Shown piece after piece: positions 1-12,152 of a stretch of DNA of 64,000 nt. This DNA comes from Rhytidiadelphus loreus. Its lineage: Eukaryota; Streptophyta; Bryopsida; Hypnales; Hylocomiaceae. Each line of letters starts with the position of its first letter. The first letter of the stretch is position 1. The translations under genes were made by a program, and so were the position numbers. The stretch covers positions 67,951,839 through 68,015,838 of the forward strand of contig OX344761.1 in NCBI GenBank assembly GCA_947034895.1. Direction: 5' to 3'. Below the pieces are notes generated by a model that searched no databases, was not told the origin of the DNA, and saw only the letters and a list, made by a program, of their open reading frames with translations.

Positions 1-83
1 AATCAGACACCTTGTGTAATGACCAGCATATTTTCATATGGTAAGAAAATATCTGAACCGCAAAGTATGCTTGAATGTCTTAC

Positions 84-2456
84 CTGGTGACACATCAACT
101 CCAGCTACCTTACTTTCATGACCCGCCAGAGTCTTCACTGGTTTAAAATCACGGGCCGACCATATCTGCAACCAGTTTCACATTAACTCTTGTTAAAAAA
201 TGTAAAGATCCTTCAGTGCTGTAACACTCCAAAATATCAGGTTAGCAGATAATTAAAAACAATGAGTGACATAATTTTACAAATGATTTTCACGCTAGAC
301 CAAGTAAGCATTAAATGTCCTCAAAATAACAGTAGATGAGAGCACAAGCGATAAGGTGGCAGATAGAAAGATTGTACCCGAGATGTGTTATCAAACGAGG
401 CTGTCACCAGGAAGTAACCTTCTGAAGGTTCGAACTTGACTTGAGAGATTAGATTATTATGCGCAGGAATGATGTACAAACACTGCTTCTTCCGCAAATC
501 CCATACTCTACATGTGTGGTCATCACTTCCCGTCGCTAAATGGTACCCATTGGGCGAGAAATCAACGCCGTACACCTGTCCAAGAAGAACCCAGCCCCAA
601 CTTCGGTAAGTGAGAGGAAGGATATTCATGATTTAAACTTGAGAGTGCATTGCTAAGAATGGAGTGAAGAGGACTACTCAGCCCTGAGACGGACAGACTA
701 CAGGGACAGAGAAAGATCGTAAGATGATGAAAAAACTGGCGCAAATGACAAATCAGGAAGGTATTTATGCAGATAACAAGCATCCGATATGTACAGGCCA
801 TCCTTTACTTACAGATTTGACATGACCTTCCAAAGCCAGTATACTCTTCCCAGTTCGCAAATCCCACACGCGAGCCAATGCATCCATCCCACATGATGCT
901 GCTAATGCCCCATCCTGCTGAAATGCAATGCCATATACACTACGACTGTGCCCCTCCTGTAATAAAAGCTCGATACCCGTGCTCACATCCCAGAGCCTCC
1001 ACGTTTTATCAAAACTTGCAGTTCCAAGGTAGGCACCTGAAGGGTGGAATGCAATCCTGGCAAGCCGGTCCAAATGACCTTCGTAGGATTGTAGTTTCTT
1101 CCCTTCTAGACTCCACAAAATTGCAGTCCGATCAGCAGAGGCTGTTGCAACATTTCCTGCCCCAGGTTCGAGGGTCTTACAAGCGCCAGGGTGGAAAACA
1201 ACATCGGTAACACGTTCTGTGTGATGACCTTTAAAGGTACCCACGTGCTTTACGTGGGGCACGCTCCAGAGTTTAGCCACACCTGTCCAGGACCTAGACA
1301 GGCAAGACCAGTGACAGTTAGAGCACGTCTCGTTTTGCCGGCTGCACCTCCAATTACGAGAGGGGCAGCTGGAACGCAGCTGGAACGCACGATTACATTC
1401 CCATCGAAACAGAAGGCTGATCTTTGACCTCAAATTTTAGAACTAAATCACAGAAAAGATAACAAAATGATAAATCTTTGGGGAGAGTTGGCTCAAAAAG
1501 AAGCGTGACAAGATTCCATTCCAGCTCTTCCAGCCTTGCATTTGAGCGGGGATTAACTGATCTTAAGGCTGGAGTGCAATCCTGCTGGAGACGCAGTAGG
1601 CTGATGCGTCCATGAGTGACATACGCACACTACCAGACCAGAAAGTATGTTGCGAAGGCATGCAGCGAACTCCAAGCAAAGATTAGGGTATGCCAACCAT
1701 ATACCCCAAACCCTAGACTTCAGCCAGGACAATGCGAGACGACCCTTACCCAGTAGCCAACAAGGACGCGTCCGGTGAGAAGGCGCAGGATGAAAGCGGC
1801 CTGCCATCCCCGATCTCGCTGCAATCCAGAGACGCATTCGCCATGCTTTGCAGCACCTGCTCCGTTTCCGCGTCTTCATCCTCGTCCAACCCTGTTCGCT
1901 TTCGCTTGACCCTCTGTATGCGAGCCTGGGAGCGCGGCAGGGAAAATCGCAATACCTCCTTGCGGCACAGGAGAAGTTCCGAGGAACCTTCTGTGTAAAA
2001 CAACTGCAGCGGCGCAACATCGTCGTCGGGCACGACCTCCTGCGCCCGGGCCAGCTTGTCGAGCTCGCCGTCCGCGTCCAGCTTGGCCATGATAGCGCGT
2101 AGGCGATCGCGACGCTCCATCTCGCGCTCGCCAGGCAGAGAGACCGGGTGTCCGAAGTGGCGAAGGCGCTCTTGGACGGCGGTGTCATTGGTGGGCACAG
2201 CCAGGGCCGAAGCGCGGCGTTTCATGAGCAATTGTTGGACAAGGTGTTCCTTGCGCTCGCGAGCGCGCTGGCTAGCTTCCGAGACGTGGTAGAGGGCGAG
2301 ATTGGCGTCGGCGTCGGGGTCCGGGTCCGGGAGGTTGGGGGCATGGGAAGGGGAATCCTGCGGGTGATCGTCATCGACCTCGGAGGAGGAAGAGGGGTCG
2401 GGGTGGGGATCCATGTCGGCATCGGTGGGAGCAGGAGGCAGTGTGGCGTCGGCCAT
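84..2456 (-). CDS. PRP4: U4/U6 snRNP protein PRP4 (WD40), 3' end outside window
   Basis: Subunit of the U4/U6.U5 tri-snRNP that acts in pre-mRNA splicing in the nucleus; the Arabidopsis homologue is LACHESIS. Exons on the minus strand: 2456-1750, 1293-813, 575-378 and 165-84, with GT-AG introns of 456, 237 and 212 bp; the joined frame stays open for about 489 residues. Residues 1-60 are acidic and proline/serine rich; about 86-130 form the SFM (splicing factor motif) domain, including [17 protein letters not shown] and [16 protein letters not shown]40 repeats then follow with typical GH...WD spacing, e.g. [56 protein letters not shown]. The last visible exon reads [17 protein letters not shown]. 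The family is about 520-550 residues, so some 25-50 C-terminal residues lie in an exon beyond base 1. The start is the first Met of the open frame, and 2457-2840 is probably 5' UTR. Confidence 0.93.
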
Positions 2457-2856
2457 AGAGACAAGCTAACTGAACTTAGGGCAGGGCAGGAGAGGCAGGA
2501 CCCTTGTTTAGCGTCAGCAGAGAGGCAGTGAGCACAAGAGAGAGGAGGCTGAGGATGGTGGGAAGCAACAGCAACAACGTCAGCTGTTGCGACGAGCTTC
2601 CCAAACACCCCACGGCCCACGCACGCACCTCCGGCAACCACAGGACAGCATCAACAAGAAACGAAGAAATAAATTTCGCCCAGGCACATCGTCGACCAGT
2701 CGCGCACATGAACCTCTTTGAGGCCGGTCGGGAGCAGATATCAGGGCCGGGTTTGACGGGTTTACCCTCACCGGCACAGGGCACGGAATATGAGACCTGA
2801 ACCGTGACGGCTAGTTTTACCTCACCTTTTTTTTTCATGCAGGCAGCTTCATAGAT

Positions 2857-3534
2857 GGACCCTCGAAGAGAGCAAAGGTAGCCTCTAAATGTTATGTATA
2901 GCTTATATTATTTGACTTTTTAAAATATGACGAATTCAAGATTAAATAAAAAAATGGAGGGGTGATAAAAAAACAAATGATTTTCTAAAATTAAAAGAAT
3001 TTTTTTTGTAGTCTTCATGATATATCAGGACCCTAGGAACCAAAGAAAATCCATCAATAAATTGCCAAGTGAAATTCAAAAAATAGTCAAGGCATTTGGG
3101 CTATTGGAACCAAGTAGAAGAAATGGGGGAAAATTAAGTACCAAATGAATTTCAAATATTCAAAGGCCCTTTTAGTAGTCCCCATGACATATTTTACCTG
3201 TGAAATTTTTAAAAATTTCATAAAAAAATTCTAAGTGAAATGGAAATAGGGTCAAGGTGTTTAAACTTTTTGAACTCCTAAACCCTAAATCCTAAACAAA
3301 TATGATTTATGGAAAATTGAAGCCATGGTATTCTACTTATAATTTCCTATATATTTAAGTGAACATAAATAAACCATTTGTTGTTGTAACACTATATTCA
3401 TGAAAATGAGTTTTGCTGAACTTTTGAAAATAGTATTAGGTATTTTCAAGTAAAAGAACTATTTATTTTTTATGGCCATTAATACTAATACAAGAAGAAA
3501 TTGCAATGACATATTGAAAAACATAGCAAATGGT
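2857..3534. other. AT-rich intergenic DNA
   Basis: Upstream flank of the PRP4 gene. It is AT-rich with stops in all frames, and I see no gene or recognisable element. Confidence 0.6.
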
Positions 3535-4060
3535 TTAACCCCTAAAGGACCAGTGTCCCATAAAGGGACAAAATGGATTTTAAGCAATTTCTTATGACCT
3601 CAATTTTTAGTGAAACTTTTTCATAAGATAGAAAAACTTATTACCTTTGTGGGAATATAATTTTTATTAGAATTTTTACCTTAGAACAAAAGTTATACTA
3701 GCTTAAATCCAAATTTTCATGTGGCGAGCAAATAAACAAATCAACAAGAACTTGAAATAATTTTATTTTTCTTACAGATTTTATTTTTGTCTACATGTGA
3801 AGCTTTAATTTATTCCACTTGGATTAGTGATGCAAAAATTATGAACAATCTTGTTTTAAGGGGATTTTCTAGGATTCAATTATGAAAGCAATTTTTACAC
3901 TTTTTCACATTTGTTTTGTAAACAAGGTTAAATTTGCTTGCTACAACAATCTCACCATTGAGATTATTGTGTTTCAATCCCATCTTAGAGCTATTAACAA
4001 TTTAGTGTTTTTTTCAATTTTGGAATTGTATTGAGTACATTCAATTAATATAGAAGTTCA
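3535..4060. mobile_element. TTAA-ended element, copy A (right end unclear)
   Basis: Begins TTAACCCCTAAAGGACCAG at 3535. Internal sequence from about 3590 to 3880 matches the element ending at 58111: both contain 'gacctcaatttttRgtgaaa', 'cataagatagaaaaact' and 'tatgaacaatcttgttt'. The section near 3940-3990 (ctcaccattgagattattgt) matches the copy near 32610. No transposase frame is present, so this is a non-autonomous element. The right terminus was not found, so the end coordinate is a guess. Confidence 0.5.
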
Positions 4061-4526
4061 TGTAATATTCGGTAGTTCATTAGAGGGAACAATTAAGGAA
4101 AAATAGGACTACACTAAGACCTTCATTTTGAAAATTTCCATTAATATGATAAATAGTAGCCAATCACAATTCAATCCACTTAGAGTGGAATGGAGCATCC
4201 ATGCTTGTGATGTTTATGATGGGATGAACCACTATAAGTGACATTCATGACGAGACAAACTACATTCTAGAGTTTACCACCATCAAAAAATAATGGCACC
4301 AATGTAAAGACATCATTCATAATGTATGAGTGCTCCATTTATTCAATTCAATGGCAATTATGCTTGCCATTATTCCTTTTGGTGGGATGCCTTAAAGTTT
4401 TTCATTACCAATTCTTAGGGGTATTTACATTGAATGTATCAAATAAGTGTTGCATAAACAAGCATAGAACAAGTAATTTATACTTTTCACCATTGACTTC
4501 TACCATTTTTAAGCCTAAGGTGATAA

Positions 4527-5075
4527 CACTACAAGAAAACTGTCTAAATTGCAACTGCAAAAGAATGATTGGCTGTCCAGAATGACTAAAAAATGATTGC
4601 AGCTCCTTAATTGCACCACCGGACCTCGCTCCTTAGTATCCATGTCATTTTGTAGTCCCCAATGCATATGCAGGATGCGATTTGAAAGGCAGTGCAACTT
4701 CATCTACAATTTTCTATCCACTACGTCATCAAGCTATAACGTGGATACAATGAAATTCCCATAGAATGGAAAACGCTCCAATACAAACACCTTGCTATCA
4801 TATATTGTGATTAAACAACACTATAGTACAACTACAAAATAACGCCGTGGATGACCATATACAACTTCCTAGAAGTTTTGACCCCTTGACGTTAACATGC
4901 CTAGCAGGTCTCTTTTATTTACTATATTGCAGAGAAAAAGATAAAGATTGAGGGAATAGGGAAATACGAGAACAAAGGCCTTACGACTTTGCATTGAAAC
5001 TGCAAAAGCACTAGAGAATGACTAGATTGGAATTGCGAATTTGGAGCTCGTAGGTTGTACAAAGCCCCTATATAC
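4527..5075. mobile_element. CACTA-type element end with subterminal repeats
   Basis: CACTACAAGAAAAC at 4527 is the classical terminus of plant CACTA (En/Spm) transposons. The following 150 bases carry reiterated motifs of the subterminal type (variants of GCAACTGCAAAAGAATGA and AATGATTGCAG), and related motifs recur near 4985-5045 (GAAACTGCAAAAGCACTAGA, GAATGACTAG). I did not find the opposite CTTGTAGTG end, so the extent is uncertain and no transposase is visible. Confidence 0.45.
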
Positions 5076-5406
5076 TACAACCTATTGTCATGTGGCATGT
5101 TCTTTATGGGACATGTCTACAACATGATGGGTCATGCACACAAATAAGGAAGTGCTCAACAAATGAATTACGTGACCTAATATTGGAAATAGCCAAGTTT
5201 ATATTATGAATTTATGCAAAAATGGAAGGTGTTATTCATTCCAATTAGGTCTTTCATACATTGTTCTTGAAAGGAATGATTGATGCTTATTACTAGAGCA
5301 CACCATAAATTGAGAAATTCATGATAGCTAGTCCTACCAACTCACAATACATTGTTTTTTTAATTTGGATTTTAGGGTTATAATTGACTTGCTCTCCCAC
5401 AAGTAT

Positions 5407-5626
5407 GGGACAACTTTTTCTACACGTTTGTGATATTCTACCGTTAGATGAGATTGGTGGGGTTAGAGGTCCATTTTAAGCATGTTCCCAACTTCGATCC
5501 TCCAAGCCTCATTGTTGTGGGACAACTTTTTCTATACATTTGTGACATTTTACCGTTAGATGAGATTGGTGGGGTTGGAGGGCCATTTTAAGCATGTTCC
5601 CAACTTCAATCCTCCAAGCCTCATTG
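5407..5626. repeat. 112-bp tandem duplication
   Basis: Two adjacent copies, each beginning GGGACAACTTTTTCTA, start at 5407 and 5519, a period of 112 bases. They differ by a handful of substitutions (e.g. ACTTCGATCC versus ACTTCAATCC). Neither copy has a protein-like frame. Confidence 0.85.
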
Positions 5627-6721
5627 AACATTGATGTCAAAAGAAATAAAAAGTTTAATTAAAAAATTCTTAAAATGAAAAACAAAGTTTTATTTTTTAT
5701 TTTTTTGAAAAAAAAGTGATGTGGTAGTGGCTCTGCCACAATAGTGCAGCTCACAAATTGCAATTTTGGCCAGTTTTGGCTGGTTCCCAGATTGGGAACT
5801 CATCCCTATTATATATAGGATTCCTTCTACTATTTGGGGGCTTCATCCACTTGCACCACAAGAGAATGATATGCGTATGTAAGGTTCCATAATCCAAGAG
5901 TAGTATGTGCTTTAGTACTTTGACATAATTAACTGATGAGTCTCCAAGAGTGTTTGATGGAAATTCAAATATGGATGCCACTTCACTATTGTAGCCTACC
6001 AAACGAACAATTGTGTCATCTTCCACTTAGAAGTGGTTATCAAATGTCATCATCCTTACATATTGAGGTGCTCTCGGAGAAAGATTCTAGCTCAACAATA
6101 AGCAATCTACGTCCTCTGAAGTCCTTAGGTCCAACTCTGAATCTCCTACAACATTTTGAATCCACTTTGCTAGTGCAAGTGTCGATGGATTTTTTATTCA
6201 TCATCCCTCCATTTTTTGCTGTGAACCACCATAATGGTTCACATTTTAGAATGTAGAAAATTTAAACAAAGTGAATTAAATTACATATTAAAAAGTATAA
6301 GAAATGGTGAATTAAACCTAAACTACAAATTAGGGAGTTTTCTAATAGAATACTAAAATTTCAAAATGCAATTGGATAAAAACGAAGGAAAAAGTCTAGG
6401 AAAAAAATGGGGATTTAAAACTAAAAAGAAGTTAAGCAAGATTGGGTAGAGTAACCAAATTAGGCTAACGAAAAAATGATGATAAAATAATAATAAAACC
6501 AAAATACTACTAAGTAAAAATATAAAAATAGAATTAAATAGGAAACCAAAAAAATAACAACCACAAACAATACTAAACCCTAATGAAAACAAAACACTAG
6601 GGGTAGGAATTGAAATTAGAATTAAATTGCAAACCAAAAAAATAAGAAGTACCAAAAATATAAAAATGAATTAAAAACAAAAAAATAGAAGTAAAAAATG
6701 AAACTAGAGGTAAAGTGAAAA

Positions 6722-6874
6722 CACTACAAGAAAATGGGGGTATAAATGACTTGTCCACGATGACTCCATCGACAACAATGACTGCAAATTAGTCATTTTG
6801 TAGTCACTTTGAAGTCATTGTTGTCGGTGGAGTCATTGTGGACAAGTCATTTATACCCCCATTTTCTTGTAGTG
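6722..6874. mobile_element. CACTA-type hairpin MITE
   Basis: A 153-bp foldback element. The left end is CACTACAAGAAAATGGGGGT and the right end is its reverse complement, closing with CTTGTAGTG. The arms are about 62 bases with only two mismatches visible. The element is flanked by AAA on both sides (6719-6721 and 6875-6877), fitting the 3-bp target duplication of the CACTA superfamily. The interior repeats the motif AATGACT / AGTCATT. The near-perfect arms suggest recent insertion. It has no coding capacity and must depend on a transposase elsewhere. Confidence 0.88.
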
Positions 6875-6877
6875 AAA

Positions 6878-7969
6878 CCACCTAAAAAATAATAAATAGA
6901 AGCAAACACAAAAGAAGTTAGTAAACTAAAACTACTAGTAGAACAAGTAGTAAGAAAAACACTAAAAAAAAGGTTTTATAGTAATTTAGAGGGTTTGGCA
7001 CTAAATTAGCGCACTCTATACAAAATTAGCGCAATTGCACTAATTTGGCATTTTTTACAATAAAATAACAATTTTACAGTAAATGAAGGTAGGATGAAAG
7101 TAGTTAGTAAAAACTAATCCATTACGGTGTTGGATATAGTCAATTTTAGGATTTGTCTCCCTCTCTCTCAACTCTTCTAACTTTCCATGTGTGTGTGTGT
7201 GTATTTTGAGAGTGTGCTTGAAAATTGCAATGAACAAAAAGTAATAGCAAAATATAAGAAGAGGAATTAGGGTATGAATTAAATCATTTGTCGAATAGGT
7301 TCTCTTGCAAGATGAGGGAAGAAGTAAAAGACTGTAAATTGGGGTGATTTGGGGGAAGAAGTAGAGTTGATTTTCTAGGGCTTGGAGGTTTGATGAGAAA
7401 AAATGGAAGAAGATTAGGGATTTTTTGAGTGAGATGGGGCCGCCAACTTTAACAAGCAATAATGGGAGCATAGAAAATTAGATAGAGCCAAATGTTGGAG
7501 GGGTGGTGCACCTTGAAGTTATCTTTCCGAAAAGCTATGACTTGCCTAATTTGGAGCAAGGACAAGGATGGAGCAACCAAATCAGTGCATAGAGGTTTGT
7601 TGCCACGATAACGGTGACTAGTTCTTAAGTTTTACCTTGATTCATTGTTGTTTGCCATACTCCATTTGGAAAAAAAATTGTAATATGAATTATAAGAAAA
7701 AAAACATTATGCTTGCAACTCAATTTTTGTGAATTTCTATTGCTTGAAGAAAATATATATGATTTTGGCATGAATGGTGTTTAAAGAGGGTGCATGATTA
7801 GGAAGCTTAGATTATAGGGTTTACAAGCAAGCACGAAAACGCAAAAGCGCTATTCAAATGGGGTTAGAATTAGGGTTTGTGACTTGAATGATCAAATGGG
7901 GAAGAAAAAATCTAAATTGCATAGAATGAATGAGTGAGTATGTTAGCATTAGATTTAGGTACTTTGAGT
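6878..7969. other. AT-rich intergenic DNA
   Basis: Very AT-rich. It has a short (GT)n-like run near 7190-7202 and no gene that I can support. The minus-strand open frames here are low-complexity (Leu/Phe rich) and look like by-products of base composition. Confidence 0.5.
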
Positions 7970-8399
7970 CACTACAATAAAAGTAGTGTTTTATGACTAC
8001 AAAAATATGACTGGTGATGATTGGCAATTGTTCAGTCATATTCTTGGATGTTAATACCTTGAGAAGAAATATGATTGCAAAATATGACTACTAGTCATTT
8101 TTGGGCTTTGTACTTCACAAGCGTATACTATATGGCCATTGGGAACACTAAAGTATTTTATAGAGAACGTAAGGAACATGTTTGGAGAACGTTGAGTCAT
8201 ATTTCTAGTCATATTTTCATGGGAATGACATCTTTTTATTTTTGTGTAGCCCAAGAAAAATATGGGCAATTCAAAAATAATATGGATAAGTCATTGTTTA
8301 ATAAAATTTTGAAATCCTAGCCAATTTTTTTTTGGATTTTCAAATCTAATCATCACTTTTTTAGAATTTTGAAATCCTAGCTGTCACTTCTTTAGGGTT

Positions 8400-8890
8400 T
8401 TGAAGCCTTAGACGCCACTTCTCTTTACTCTTTTTTCTTGCCTTTTGTTGTCTCTTAACTCTTACTTGTTACTTCTTATTTTTTGCTTCTAATTGTTGTT
8501 TCTTGTTGTCTCTTAGCTCTTCCTTGTTGTTACTTGTTGTTTTTGCTTCTTAGTTGATTTTTATTGCATTTTAGTTCTTGTTGCATCTTAGCTCTTGCTT
8601 CTTGTTGCTTTTTAGTTCATGAATCTTGTTTCTTCTTCTTGCATTTTAACTTTCTTTTTCTTAGTTCTTGCTTTTTGTTTCCTCTTATTGCTTTTTAGTT
8701 TGTACTTCTTGTTTCTTTTTGTTTCCTTTTAACACTTGTTTCTTGTTGTTTCTTATTGCCTCTTAGTTGTTGTTTCTTATTGCCTCTTAACACTTGTTTC
8801 TTGTTATTTCTTGTTGCATCTTAACTCTTATTTGTTGTTATTTTTTAGCACTTGCCACTTTTTTCTTCTTCTTTCCTTTTCACCATTTTT
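8400..8890. repeat. Degenerate pyrimidine-rich (T/C/G, A-poor) repeat
   Basis: Nearly 500 bases built from variants of CTTGTTGTTTCTTATTGC and CTCTTAGTTCTTG, strongly T-rich on the plus strand. The unit is roughly 25 bases but irregular. It is probably an expanded low-complexity tract inside the surrounding element. Confidence 0.65.
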
Positions 8891-9602
8891 ATTCTTCCTA
8901 CTCTAAACTTATGCTTCATCTTTTATATTGTTGTAAACCTTTAGTTAGAAGGTTGGGCTTTGTTGTTTGTTCACTAAAAATTGACCTCTCATTGCTTTAA
9001 TTGTATATGCAGGCATCTTAAGTTAAAACAAAGTTGTTGGAGGCTACTTGCAACCCAATAGAGCCATCTTCACATTATTGTAAGGAATATAGGCCATATT
9101 GGATTTTGTGAATGATTCATTGTGATATATATGTTTTATATTGTTGGCTAATAAATGCCAATGAAGAAAGTTCATTCCTTCTTGCATTCTCCCTTTGTCT
9201 CATGTATATCTCTAAAATCATGTGTATGTGTTTTTAACTTCATGAATCATGAAGGATTTTTTTCAATTTTTAAATCATCTTGATGTATAATTGCAATGTG
9301 TCATGTCCATTTAAAATGCATGAAAAATGTAATTGTAGTTTGTAATTAAAGTTATTTTGGACCTCAATCACCCCAATCACAAACTACACACAAATTTTGA
9401 AATATGACTTAATTATCCAAAATATCACTTGCTTGAGTTTAGTTACATTTCACAATATATATTTGCTAAAATATAATTAGTTATAGTCATATAATGCTCA
9501 TACTTTTGTGAGTCAAAATGTAACATTACACATCCCAAAATATTACTACAATTAGTCATAAAATTACTAATGACATCTACATTAACTATCCTGTCATTCA
9601 AC

Positions 9603-9915
9603 CAAAAATATGACTCATAAGAGTCATATTTCACATTAGCAAAGATTATGATTTACAAGAGTCATATTCATATTCCACATCATCCAAAAATATGACTCAT
9701 GAGAGTTATTTTCCACATAGTAGAAAATATGACTCATAAGAGTGATATTCCACAATTTACATCAACAAAAAAAAATGACTCATCACACTCATATTCCACA
9801 TCAATAAAAAATATGACTCATTGCAGTCACATTTCACATCAACCAAAATATGACTCATCGCAGTCATATTCCATGTCAACCAAAAATATGATTAAATGGA
9901 GTCATATGCCACATA
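9603..9915. repeat. Array of about eight palindromic ~40-bp units
   Basis: Each unit holds ATATGACTCATNNNAGTCATAT or a variant, followed by a spacer such as TCCACATCAACCAAAA. About eight imperfect units occur in a row. The core is itself an inverted repeat, so single-strand hairpins or dimeric protein binding are possible. Known CACTA transposases bind comparable subterminal motifs; that role here is inference. Confidence 0.75.
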
Positions 9916-10950
9916 GGATTTTCTTTCTTTGCCCAGGTAGCTCAAGAAAAAGTCAAGCCTCCAAGGATAGTCAACGTTGTATTCTATAAAAGTTTCCCCC
10001 CTAACAATACTAAGCATTAACGGTTACATCTTGTGAGCATTTATTTACCTAACCTTAGTAAATAACCGTGTGCAACCAAGTTGTTGTTTGTGTTGATTTC
10101 TTAAGCTATTAGGTGCCTAAGCAATGTCCATTGTGCCTTTCAAGCAAGGTCCATTATGCCTTCCAAGCAATGGATCTTTGTAGATTGCCTTGTTGTACCT
10201 ACATGTACAAAATTAACCAAAAAATATAACTTTTGATGCAAATAGAAAGGTATTTGGTCAAATGAACTAGGCCACTGTGGTTTTGTTTGTAAAGTAATTC
10301 AAACAAAAACTAGTAACACCAATTTATAGAGTATTTTTTGCACTTTTCAAAAATGTAACATTCAACCCTAGGTGATTCTCCTAGTTAAATTATAGATAGA
10401 TGAAGTTTGATTGCTATTTGGTTCATCAAACTTCATCCATGGTTTTAACTTGTTTTCTTATTCTTTTATTACTTGGAATTTTATTAGCATACTTAGGATT
10501 TTGAACTCTACCTAAGATGAGTACGGACTCAAGTTTATTAACATTTGTATGTGCAGGTGCTTGTATTTATGGAAAATCAATCAAACCACCCAACAACATT
10601 GGAAGCACATTGGAAACACATTGGAAGCATAGTAGAAGAAAATGCTAGAATTTAGAAATTGCCATTCAACCACTTCAAGGATAAAGAAGAAAAGGAGGGA
10701 GGGATTTGATAGGAAAGGCCATAAATGGGAGGGCCAAACTCCCCTTGTGACACAAAAATTGTATAACATTGACAATGGTATTTCCATGGATCATGAGAGT
10801 GGGTGTGGCCTAGAGATGGGTAAAAAACTGGGGAGTTTGGTGGTGGAAAGGGAGGTTGAGGAAGACATGTAGTTGCAATTGGAGATTTAGAACACAAAAT
10901 TGGCAAGGTTGTGTGCATGATCCAAGGATATTGTCATAGGAGAAAGAGAT

Positions 10951-11010
10951 GCAGAAGGAATACTTCAAATGTGGCAACAAGGGGAACATTGTAAATGTTT
11001 GTAGTAGGGA
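10951..11010 (+). pseudogene. Possible retroelement zinc-knuckle relic
   Basis: The frame reads YFKCGNKGNIVNVCSRD, which resembles the CX2CX4HX4C nucleocapsid knuckle (CFKCGNKGHIAKVC type) with the first Cys and the His replaced. Stops surround it. It is probably a decayed gag fragment, but the short match makes this uncertain. Confidence 0.35.
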
Positions 11011-12152
11011 TCATCAATGTAGATGTTTGGAAAGAGGTGAAGAGGTTAGAGAAGGGACAAAGGTTGTAGACCTAGCATAACCATTACTAGGTGCAATTAG
11101 ATTCATATGAAGAGAGCTTGGATTTGAATTTGTTAGTCACACTTTTGTCTAGGAATGCTCCAATTGAAAGACTATCCTTGACTATTTCACCATTTCTACT
11201 CTTCCAAAGAGGAATCATATAACTATATGGACTTGCCCACATTGAAGTCTTATCCATTGTTGTGGTAAGAATTCATTGTCATTGATCATTTTTGTGTATT
11301 CAAGGAAGTGATGACTTGCAATCTTTATTTACTAGCCTAGCCAACATCATTCATTGCAACAACTACAATAGTGTTGTCATTACATGGAGTATATTACTAT
11401 TGAAGCTCTAATGGTGTTAGGCAAGGTGCAAACTTTGCTGAAACAACCACTAGTAGGATGACCATGCGTCTTCAATCAAAAGGTTTTAGCACAATGCTTG
11501 TACTAGGACTATGACAATTGAAACTCATCAACAATCTAAACATACCTCAAAGTCTATGGTGTATTAAAATGAACATTTTCTTCCCAAAATATATTCTCTA
11601 AATTTGACTTCTTCTTCTACTAAAGTATGTCTAAAGATATTGGAATACTAGTTGATGTTTGACATGAGGTTCTAGGTGAGGAGGATCTAGTGTTGTGAAG
11701 TTGCGAGGGAATGCAAAGGAAAATAAAAGATATCAACAAGGACAAAAGTAGTTATTGTTCACTACGAGATGCTCTATATATTTGAAAAGTGGTCATTGTC
11801 ATGAATGTGGACCTCAAAGCTCCATGCGCGCATTTGTTGATGAAGCAACAAAGCGGGCGCTCGAAACAAAGGTAAAGAAGAAAGCAAAAAATGCAAGACG
11901 ATTTGTAGTTATTTCATTTCCAACAAAAATTCTTTGAATTGTGAGCCCTTGCAATGCAACTTACGCAAAGGAGGTAGAGAGCTCCACCAACGTAAGTAGC
12001 CTTGGCATGGGATCCTCCAGTGCACAATTGACAGACATAAACTTGGGACCTCCCATCCATGGACACCGAAATCCTTTTCTCTTGCCTCACCATTGTCCTT
12101 GTCTTCAACGATGAAGAAGTGACTTACAATTCAGGGGAGGATCCAGTCTTGA

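Larger units (their letters stand above)
7970..9920. mobile_element. CACTA-like element with palindromic subterminal repeats
   Basis: The left end CACTACAATAAAAGTAGTG at 7970 resembles a CACTA terminus. From there to about 8220 the motif ATATGACT / AGTCATAT occurs several times in both orientations. The same motif forms a dense array at 9603-9915 near the other side. Subterminal arrays of short inverted motifs at both ends are typical of CACTA transposons. The middle (8400-8900) is pyrimidine-rich low-complexity DNA. I did not find a matching right terminus, and no transposase frame is visible, so this may be a deleted or composite element. Confidence 0.45.

Noticed and set aside
2476..2838. 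120-aa minus-strand frame ahead of PRP4
   Set aside because: Lies in the probable 5' UTR, is not in line with the PRP4 N-terminus and has no motif.
6353..6655. 100-aa membrane-like minus-strand frame
   Set aside because: Product of A-rich DNA on the plus strand; repeated Phe/Leu/Ile with no pattern of a real transporter.
9603..9915. CRISPR-like array
   Set aside because: Units vary in sequence and spacers are near-identical rather than unique; the context is a eukaryotic transposon.
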